DNA from: Endozoicomonas sp965198415
GTDB lineage: Bacteria > Pseudomonadota > Gammaproteobacteria > Pseudomonadales > Endozoicomonadaceae
Direction of reading: 5' to 3'
Assembly (NCBI GenBank): GCA_965198415.1
Contig: CBDAPN010000028.1
Location: forward strand, 372,001 to 436,000
DNA: 64,000 nt
The notes beneath the pieces are model-generated. The model saw only the letters and a list, made by a program, of their open reading frames with translations, made no database searches and was not told where the DNA came from. Below, one piece after another: positions 10,201 to 17,500 of this stretch; position 1 is the first letter of the stretch, and each line of letters begins with the position of its first letter. Position numbers and translations under genes: made by a program.

Positions 10201-12146
10201 ACAAAGGACGTTTATCTAGTCTTACAGTCAATAGAAGTCGTATCGACTTCCATTATGGTAAAGACGACAACGGACAACTTGGGCAGTTGATTAAACGAAC
10301 CACCAACGCAGAAGCAACAGGAATTACAGAAACGCACTTTCGCTATGGTGTGTTCGGGCAAAAGGTGGAATCAATCAGTAACAACCCCAAAGCGCATTAT
10401 GGCGTAAGTTACAACTACGCCCCCCGAGGCAAGCTATTAAAACAAGTGCAGCGACTGGCCAAAAAAGGTCAACTGCCCCAACATCACACGACAGAATACC
10501 GATACGATGGCATGCATCGCCTCACCGATGAGGTCCATATCAGTCAAGGTGAAAAATTCCAAAAGCGCTATCGCTACGACGGCAACAATAACCTGCTGAG
10601 CGAAGAAAATCACAGCAACTGTGGCCCGGGGCAAAGCCTGCAGTATTCCTACAACAATCTCGACCAGCTGGTCAGTGTAAAGGTAGGTGAGGTGGTAAAG
10701 TCAGTGCAGCACGATGCTAACGGACACCTGACACAAGATCATAAAGGAGCCAAATACGAATACGACGACGCAGGTTTTTTACTGCAGGTACAACCACAAA
10801 AACGGCCAGCGACCCGTTACAAGTACTGGCCGAATGGCTTACTGAGCCATCGCAGCAGTGGTGATAGCCAAAGCCACTTTTACCCCGATCACCATAAAAA
10901 CATGCAAACCGTCGTTAAAGACGGTCAGTGGCGTTCACTGGTGCGACACGGAAACAGCATTTTAGGCAGTCAAACCGACGAGGGTTTGAATCAGTTTTTC
11001 AAGGTCAATGAGAGTACCGGCGCCGTTTTGCAGCAAGATAAAGGTGAAACGCAGTTGCGCCTGCATCGTTACGATGCCTACGGTAAACCGCTACAGCACA
11101 ACCCAACCGACGACACCGACTTTACCTGGAATCAGGAATTGACAGAGCCTGAGACCGGGCTGACTTATTTACGACACCGGTTTCATCACCCAGAACTGCG
11201 GCGTTTCATCACCCGGGATAACGTGCATGTTGATAACCGCTACGCGTATGCCCATGGTGATCCGGTTAATTACATAGACCCGACCGGGCACAGTGCGCTG
11301 GCCACATACCTTAGTGGCGGCGGTATGGTATTGGCTGGACTCCTTGGGATTATCTTAGTCGTACCCTCACTAGGTACCTCACTGGGCGCTGCATCGGGCT
11401 ATATTGCCTCTGGTTCAGCCTTAGAAGCTGCCATTGCCGTCAATACATCACTACTTTCAGTAGTTCCTGGCGTATCCGCTACACTGTCAGGCTTGTCGCT
11501 CATCGGCTCTCAAGCAGCGCTGGAACGGGGCAACCGAGTAGCCAGTGATAGTTTGAGAATTTTCAGTGTATTTTCCTCCATTGCTGGTATATTGGGCGTA
11601 TTTGCAGTGGCGCCATTGATGGGGGAAATTGGCGATAGGTTTTTTGATTTAATAGCTGCTTTGAGAAACGGCGATAAAATTGGCGATTTTTTTTCAAATG
11701 CATACAAAGCAGCTCGAGCCGCAGCTCAAGAGGAAGGGCAGGAATTTGAGCTCACCAGATTAGCGCCGCATAACCCTTCAGCTGAACCTAAGGTAGAATA
11801 TAAATATCACTATCCCTCTACAGATTCAGGCGAGGAAGGAGAGGCTGCCTTTAATTCAGCTGCACGTTATAGATTCCGTACAACAAGGAGTACTCATTTT
11901 AGGCATTTTACAGAGCAACAGAACAACTATTTAACTAGAATGGTTACTCGTGTGTTTGGTTATTCAAAATATCCGCTTGAACAGACAGTGAATGCCTTTC
12001 TTGAAAGAAACGATATTAACAGTCTCTTTACAGCATCTGAAATTAATAAACTATTTGAACATCAAGAAATGTTTCATCACCCCGATCTCGGCCTGAATGG
12101 CGACAAGTTTATTACAGCAATTAAGACATTTCTATTTAATAACTAG
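7260..12146 (+). CDS. Secreted RHS/YD-repeat protein (RHS3)
   Basis: This 1,628-aa protein is a close paralogue of RHS2 along the shell. It starts with a signal peptide of about 25 residues (MMPKILYQCRLIFIGLLL, cleavage likely after A-M-A). The same entry module, YD repeats and RHS core (DPTGHSAL near residue 1342) follow. The tail of about 285 residues has a Gly/Ala-rich hydrophobic segment, then a charged linker rich in E and S, then the terminal domain (about 11863-12143). That domain shares F-T-x-S-E and P-x-L-G-L-x-G-x-x-F with RHS1 and RHS2. The start is supported by the conserved signal peptide; the upstream CAGG is a weak ribosome site. The shell is far better conserved than the tail, as expected for an exchanged payload. 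Activity is unknown. Confidence 0.92.
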   Translation: MMPKILYQCRLIFIGLLLVTHQAMAVYKGSQAYNHTKALKLQVNTATGTFSLNYSLVEAQGVRTPLKVNLIYSFNAPGMFGLPTGWQLDLDHITQKTAELGGMQWLIDDLWHDETGFSSGLKYYNQHGSHFQDKGQELPIPDFPNLNYRHVSHHKDGSRQFFSQQGLLMLQIDRFGNHVRFNYEEPVANLNSARLVSIKDDYGNVYRFNYEPGTMIINTPDNRTHRVDFDREGVIRIENPLKQSYKITYVNTFGNNLIRTVETPQGLLTELSYGGIFYTDDSGKKEMPVVNRFKQVDQVDLKTHHEVYYRFGNGNNYTGYPIYTLSSRGDSLIDSNDQSYKYSVEVTHVNGEQQRQQVYEYNYLHLPVEVRTLRQGRPYLKTSYEYAISPFKYSRSTNYDKPNEVIRYVWNGTVYVPSDKTTTTYDRYGNKLSETNSSYDRQRQQWKALDATVSRYFTDHYSLLAEHTRIDFLGGRAIRKSYALAADGKTHSHERLAWKQPLKGWQDWQQTDLTHDDKGRQRSATRRWLIKNRPGIQSVSHHTRYHFDPATAELTITKVSDQGREHATVVDTRNARQLKTITPKGEVTTYGYDALNRMLTHTNPAGYVTHSTYEAFSTDGQNTITVQSPLGNTRRTVYDASKRSISQQDQHKGKWRTLSSQSYDAFGKVESKTNILGLVTTFAYDEQGRHISTTDPWGNEQRIDYNDPDMITTITINGRKQQVVSKVPWERKHISRHYPVTNNPHDQATEFLENIVVHDAGKQRINVTSALVDLHTQKKRNMITNHLRYDARHNLITSDTYTWDGLHGHKTREYDLLNNFYTCHKTLKTAETTSNHNDYRYLYDSDGLLIQVASPATTDGNRLYLQHRYDKNGQEIEQTLQDGHRIHYQYDNRGLLTEQSWSRNQKRHTVSRQYDADGRLVKLSDSDGQTMHYRYTLNGRLLSMRYPDERSISYTLDDYDRIITQKDANQTEQHFIYNPEDKGRLSSLTVNRSRIDFHYGKDDNGQLGQLIKRTTNAEATGITETHFRYGVFGQKVESISNNPKAHYGVSYNYAPRGKLLKQVQRLAKKGQLPQHHTTEYRYDGMHRLTDEVHISQGEKFQKRYRYDGNNNLLSEENHSNCGPGQSLQYSYNNLDQLVSVKVGEVVKSVQHDANGHLTQDHKGAKYEYDDAGFLLQVQPQKRPATRYKYWPNGLLSHRSSGDSQSHFYPDHHKNMQTVVKDGQWRSLVRHGNSILGSQTDEGLNQFFKVNESTGAVLQQDKGETQLRLHRYDAYGKPLQHNPTDDTDFTWNQELTEPETGLTYLRHRFHHPELRRFITRDNVHVDNRYAYAHGDPVNYIDPTGHSALATYLSGGGMVLAGLLGIILVVPSLGTSLGAASGYIASGSALEAAIAVNTSLLSVVPGVSATLSGLSLIGSQAALERGNRVASDSLRIFSVFSSIAGILGVFAVAPLMGEIGDRFFDLIAALRNGDKIGDFFSNAYKAARAAAQEEGQEFELTRLAPHNPSAEPKVEYKYHYPSTDSGEEGEAAFNSAARYRFRTTRSTHFRHFTEQQNNYLTRMVTRVFGYSKYPLEQTVNAFLERNDINSLFTASEINKLFEHQEMFHHPDLGLNGDKFITAIKTFLFNN

Positions 12147-12413
12147 CTAACTACATTTTATGGTAAATTAGTGTGCCGGTTCAGGGTGTTAGGATTTTGT
12201 GCACATGGCTAGGTTTGTGCTTTGTAAAATAACTATTGAAAACACACCGTATGGATTGGGTGTGTTAACTGACGATCCAAACAATGTATAAGAGGTTTTG
12301 GAAGTACCAAAAGATTTATTCTTTTGTAAGAAGGCCATTGATTCATAGCAAAGGAGTTTGGGGAATTTTGGTTGAACTGTATGGCTGATAAGACGGTCGA
12401 TTTTTCTTATTTT

Positions 12414-12449
12414 CAGGCTATCTCGCTCCCTTAGGAGTAAGATAGCCTG
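12414..12449. other. 10-bp perfect inverted repeat between convergent genes
   Basis: CAGGCTATCT and AGATAGCCTG flank 16 bases that contain a further CTCC/GGAG pair. It lies between the end of RHS3 (+) and the end of the minus-strand gene at 12464. A T-rich run precedes it on the + strand and no T run follows on either strand. A bidirectional terminator or RNA-stabilising hairpin is possible, but it is not a canonical terminator. Confidence 0.4.
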
Positions 12450-12463
12450 AGCTGCACTGCATA

Positions 12464-13681
12464 TTACTCCTGATTTATCTTTGTATTATAAGTGTGAATA
12501 ATGTTATTTAGAGATTTACGTATATTAATAAAGGGTTTTACTTTAAAAGAAATATTTTGTTGGTACTCATTATTACTATCTATCTCAATGGTTGTTGCCT
12601 TTTTTAAATTCATTGTACGAACTTCAATATTATCATCTTTTTTTGGTAGTTGATTGATTGATTTTTGATGTTCTTTTATAATTTCTGCCACCTCGTTATC
12701 TAGGTCGTCCATGATTTTAATGATGCATTCGAGATTGCTGATACTTTCTGGATCTAAATTGAGATGCTCTGATGGGATGTTATTAATTCCTGAATCTTCA
12801 ATGATTTTCTCGACAATATGAACTGATAAATTAAATCGCAAACAAGCAGATAGAAAATAAGGACATAAATTTGTGTATTTCTCAATACCCTCGGATTGAT
12901 ATTTTAATGATGACTTTTGAGATCTACTTTCAGAGCCTTTTTCTGGGAATTCGAATGTATCGGTGATGCTGTCAGCAAGGGTTACTTGAAAATAAGCAAT
13001 CAATATTTCCTTAGCCATAAGTTCTGTGTTGCTATTTTTCTCCTCGTCCTCACAACTAGCTATGTTGTTTAATAGGGAGTTGATTTTTTTATCACTCAGG
13101 ATTTTGTTTTTATAATCTTCAGCAGTTAAGGCCAGTGCAGTACCCCATTGACCCGGTTTGCAAAACCATTCATACATCTCAGCTGTGGATAAAATATTGC
13201 AGACGAATGCCTTGTTGATTGTTTCGGTTTTTCTTTTAGCTGTTTCATTGCGATAGTTTTTATCACCGTTTTCCTTGTCAAAATTATATTTTTTCTTCGT
13301 TTTTCCAATGATGTGACTTGGGTTTTTATTTAAGTTTACCCATCCTAACGCCTTGGCAAAAATTGGAAACAATTTATTACTAATATATTTTTCCTGCCCA
13401 TCGATTGTAGGCTGTGCAAAATTTATAAAGGTTTCAACTATTTTTTTTGAATGAGAGTTCTCGGTGACATCATTAGACTCATAGGAATTAGTGTAATGCT
13501 GAAGGAGATTTTTTACTAATGAGGAAAATTGGATTTTATTGCTTTCAGTCGTATTAGCATTTTTTCCAATGACAACACTGCCCCTTTTAGTGTTATTCGA
13601 TGCTAAACCATATGCCGCAGTTTCTTTTTCGTTATTGTTTATTTCACCAATACAGAAAGCCGGGTTTTTAAGTGAATTCAA
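12464..13681 (-). CDS. Unrecognised AT-rich protein, probably the C-terminal part of a split gene
   Basis: A 405-residue hydrophilic product, rich in K, N, E and S, with no signal peptide or membrane span. I recognise no domain. Visible features are a segment around residues 165-185 with W, F and C residues (MYEWFCKPGQWG) and a predicted helical C-terminal half. The first usable codon is TTG at 13681, overlapping the stop of the upstream frame by four bases, with no Shine-Dalgarno. The frame is open back to about 13729 without an ATG or GTG. That fits a single gene broken by a frameshift better than a separate gene. Base composition is clearly more AT-rich than the flanking RHS shells, suggesting separate acquisition. 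A host-directed effector is possible but unsupported. Confidence 0.6.
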   Translation of the reverse strand: MNSLKNPAFCIGEINNNEKETAAYGLASNNTKRGSVVIGKNANTTESNKIQFSSLVKNLLQHYTNSYESNDVTENSHSKKIVETFINFAQPTIDGQEKYISNKLFPIFAKALGWVNLNKNPSHIIGKTKKKYNFDKENGDKNYRNETAKRKTETINKAFVCNILSTAEMYEWFCKPGQWGTALALTAEDYKNKILSDKKINSLLNNIASCEDEEKNSNTELMAKEILIAYFQVTLADSITDTFEFPEKGSESRSQKSSLKYQSEGIEKYTNLCPYFLSACLRFNLSVHIVEKIIEDSGINNIPSEHLNLDPESISNLECIIKIMDDLDNEVAEIIKEHQKSINQLPKKDDNIEVRTMNLKKATTIEIDSNNEYQQNISFKVKPFINIRKSLNNIIHTYNTKINQE

Positions 13682-14046
13682 AGATCTGAAGGTACCAGTG
13701 TTGCTATAAGATGAGGGTGTGGTGTCCTTGATTTATCTTGCAAATCACTATCTGAGCTTGCTTTGAATCCTGCTTTGAATCCTGCTTTGAATCTTGCTCT
13801 GAATTTTGGGTTAAGCTTTACTTCGGCATCTATAGCGCACGGTACAGAAGCTAATTTTTCTTTTCTTTCATACACAAACTTACTTCCTATTTTATTAATA
13901 CTATAGTCGGAGTCATGACGTGTAACCATTTTATTTTTAAAAAATGCTGATGGTGGATATGCTTTATTATCGCCCGTTTTAGCGGCAAAGTACTGATCCA
14001 GATTGAGCAAATTAACATTACTGCCAAAGGTGTTTTTAGTTTCCAC
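13678..14046 (-). CDS. Unrecognised small protein, probably the N-terminal part of the split gene
   Basis: A product of 122 residues if started at GTG 14046, which has GGAG six bases upstream. An upstream TTG at 14058 is part of that ribosome site and is unlikely to be the start. The N-terminal half is polar (TKNTFGSNVNLLNLDQYFAA). Residues about 85-100 form a short tetrapeptide repeat (F-K-A-G). The last ~20 residues (RTPHPHLIATLVPSDL) look unlike the rest, and the alternative frame there reads TTPSYSNTGTFRSLNSLKNP into the downstream gene. I therefore suspect a frameshift between about 13690 and 13740. It has no recognised family. Confidence 0.5.
   Translation of the reverse strand: METKNTFGSNVNLLNLDQYFAAKTGDNKAYPPSAFFKNKMVTRHDSDYSINKIGSKFVYERKEKLASVPCAIDAEVKLNPKFRARFKAGFKAGFKASSDSDLQDKSRTPHPHLIATLVPSDL
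13760..13807 (-). repeat. Four tandem 12-bp units coding a F-K-A-G repeat
   Basis: Two identical units GCTTTGAATCCT (plus-strand sense) are followed by two decayed copies ending in CTT and TTT. The unit length keeps the frame, so copy number can change without a frameshift. On the minus strand it encodes RFKA-GFKA-GFKA. Confidence 0.8.
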
Positions 14047-14510
14047 TTTAATCTCCAAATATTTTTTTAGAGAACGCCACCATTATGGCAGTAGCACAGC
14101 ATACTGTTTGGCGATTCTCTGTTATAGAACGTACCAAATGATACGCTTGAAAATGATCCGACTTCAGTAAGTCCATTTAACCCATTCATCATAGACCATA
14201 TGATAACAATTTCACTCTCCGACCAAGCAGAAATAAATGATCAAAATTCTTAACAAGGATAATAAATACAAAAAATAGGACTATCGTGTTCAAATCACAT
14301 CATCTCTAAACGATGCACTCTCGGAGATTCTATTGATTCTTCCTGCTTACCAGCCCGCTTTGTCATTGCTTATTTATGCAACATCTGACGTTTTTTTTGT
14401 GAAGTAAGTGGACGTATGGGGCGTTCTGAACAACACTTCTCTCTATTAGATCAAAAGCACCCGGGAAAAACCTAGGCAAGAGTCTATCCAACCATTGGTG
14501 TGAGCATTCT
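14047..14510. other. Intergenic region between divergent genes
   Basis: About 460 AT-rich bases separate the minus-strand gene from RHS4 and should hold both promoters. I see no reading frame, hairpin or operator worth naming. Confidence 0.5.
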
Positions 14511-17500
14511 ATGAACCGACCATTTCGAGCCGTCATACTAACGACGCTGGCTTTGTTTTTCGCGATTATTTACTCTTCTTTCGGTGTTTCTGCCTATAAA
14601 GGTAGTCAGGCCTATAATCAAATAAACCCCTTTCGTGCCAGTGTGAATACGGCAACGGGGACTTTTCGCTTCTCTTACCCTTTGGTTAAAGCTGTGGGAA
14701 TTCATCACCCCCTGCAGGTCAACCTGACCTACCGCTTTAATTCCTCAGGCATGTTCGGCTTACCCCGGGGCTGGGAGCTGGATGTGGACTACATTGAACA
14801 AAACACTGCCGTTATTAACGGGCAAGAGTGGTTGATCGACTCCCTGTGGCATGATGAACATCTGTTCTCCTCTGGTCTGAAATATTTTAACCAGCATGGA
14901 ACCTGGTTTAAGGATGAAGGAGAGGAGCGAGCCATTGAGCCTGGTCTTTTGTATCGCTATAAGACCCACCATAAAGATGGCAGTGAAAATTACTTTTCCC
15001 AGTTAGGGTTGCTGGTGTTAAAAAAAGATCGTTTTGGTAACCGCATTGCCATTGAGTACGAAGAGCCGGTACACCGTATTGATAAAGCCCGGTTGGCAGC
15101 CATTACAGATAATTATGGCCACCGCTACACCTTTATTTACGAACCGGGCAGCCTGATTGTGCGCTATCCTGACGGTAACGAACAGCACGTGTATATGAAC
15201 GACAAAGGTGTGTCTTCCATCGTCAACCCAATGCAGCAGCGCTATGACTTTAGTTACTATAAGGATCGCAGTTACCCCTTAATAAAAACAATGCATACAC
15301 CGTTGGGTCTGGTCTCTGTGTTAAGTTATGGCGAGATCCCATTCATCAGTCAACAGGGTGAAGGAACTCTGCCGGTAGTCACTCACTTTAAACAGTATGC
15401 AGTAGAAACGGGCAAAACCCTGTATGAAGCCTTTTATGATTTTGGCAGCAGTGGCAATTACACTGGCTACCCTTTGTATAATTTGTCAAAGTCGTCCGAT
15501 GGGCTGGTGGACAGTAACGATCAGAATTATCGCTACAAGGTTACGGTAAAGCAAAGTGATGGGGATCCGGATCAACCGGTTTTCCATCATAAAGTGTATG
15601 AATATAATTTTTTGCATCTGCCGATGGAGGTGCGTACCTTAAAGGACAGTAATAACTCTCACAAGGTTGAGTACACCTACGATATTGAACCCTTTCGATA
15701 TAGTCGCTCTACCAATTATGACAAACCGACCAGTCAGATTAATTCCCTCTGGAGTGAGCAAGCGTCTCGCTACATCCCTCTGGCCCGTTCCAATGACAGC
15801 TACGACCTGTTTGGAAATAAAACCCGGGAGGAGCATTTTGTTTATCACCGTGGTGAGAACAACTGGCGTCACCTGCGCACGCTGGAGCATAAGTATTATA
15901 CCGATTCCTACAGTTTACTGGCCGAAACCATTGATCATGATCTGCTGAGTAAAAAGGCGACAAAGACCCATTATTTGTTGTCGCCGTCGAAAAAGACGCA
16001 CCATACCCAAACCACCCTGTTTAAAGGCAGTGTATGGCAACCCTGGCAGCAAATAGAGTACCGTTATGATGATTTCGGGCGCGAAACCTTCAGTGAATTG
16101 AAATGGCTGGCGCGGGGGATGCCGGGAGTACAGAAAACCCACAAAAAGACTCGCTACCACTTCGACAAAAAGACGGGACTATTAACCACTGAGCACGAAA
16201 ACAGTCTGGGCCATGTAACAACGAGGTTGAGCGATACCCGTAACGATCAGTTGCTCAGCCAAACATCTGCCTTGGGTGAAAAGACCACATACCGCTACAA
16301 CAAACTGAACCAGTTGATTGAGAGCACCGAGCCTGATGGCAACGTTTATAAAACAGAGCATTACACGTACGCTCAAGATGGCCTGAATGCAATGGTGTCC
16401 ATCTCTCCGCTGGGTCTGAAGCAGCGTATGCAAACTGACCCCCTTGGACGTAAAACTACGGAAGAGTACCAACTCAACGGTAATTATCAGCTGCTGGATG
16501 AAAAAACTTATAATGCCTTTGGCAAAGTCGCTCTGCATAAAAATCAGTTTGGCCAGCAGACCCGCTATCAATACGATGGGCTATTGCGGATCAAAGAGAA
16601 GCAGGACCCGTGGCTGAACAAAATCACATTTCAATACAATGATGAAGCGTTAGAGCAACGGATGTTCCTCAACAACAGGCAGTACAAAAAAATCAAAGTC
16701 ACCCCTTGGCTGTTAACCACTTATACGACCCACTATCCACTGAGCGATGGCGCTGTGGTTGAAAATAAGGTTGAAAAAAACAGCTTTGGTCTGGTCTTGT
16801 CGGAAGAGAGTGCGCTGCGAGATAGCGATACTGCGTGCAGGCATTCGGTGGTCAAAAACACCTATGAATATGACCCTAGCCACAATAAATCGCTCATTGA
16901 GACCACCGGGTTTGACGGCGTCTCCCAGCGTAAACACTCAAAATATGACCTGTTCAATAATCTGCATACCCTGATTAAGCAACAAAACGACAATGGTAAA
17001 ACTTACTGTCATCGTGGCTACCAGTACTTCTACAACTCGGATAACAAGTTAGCTCGTATCGTATCGCCAGAGGCTCAGTTAGAGGAACAGTTTCGCTACG
17101 ATGCAAACGGTCGGCTAATCGAGCACAAGCTACCGGACGGTCATCGCATTAAAAAAACTTACAATAACATAGGATTGCTCAGCTCAACGGCGTTCACGCG
17201 CAAGGACAAACCCTATAAAGTCGAGAGCCACTACGATGCGGACGGTCGCTTAACACAGCTGGAGGACTCAAGTGGGCAAAAGCAAAGTTACCAGTACGAC
17301 CAGCGAGGCAATCTGACGCAGCTGACCTACCCGGATAAACGACAGCAAAAATACACCTACGACCCGGTTAACCGAATCACCAAACAGGAAAACGTTGGTA
17401 ACACCGCCATCACCTACCAGTATGAAGAGCACGGAAAACTGGCGTCCATTCACAGTGGTCCTAATCAGGTCCGCTTTAACTATGGCAAAGACGACAATGA

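Noticed and set aside
12414..12449. The 10-bp inverted repeat as a canonical terminator for RHS3
   Set aside because: No T run follows on either strand; the T-rich stretch precedes the stem on the + strand.
13760..13807. Tandem units considered as a CRISPR or iteron array
   Set aside because: The units are 12 bp, contiguous without spacers, in frame within a gene, and decay along the array.
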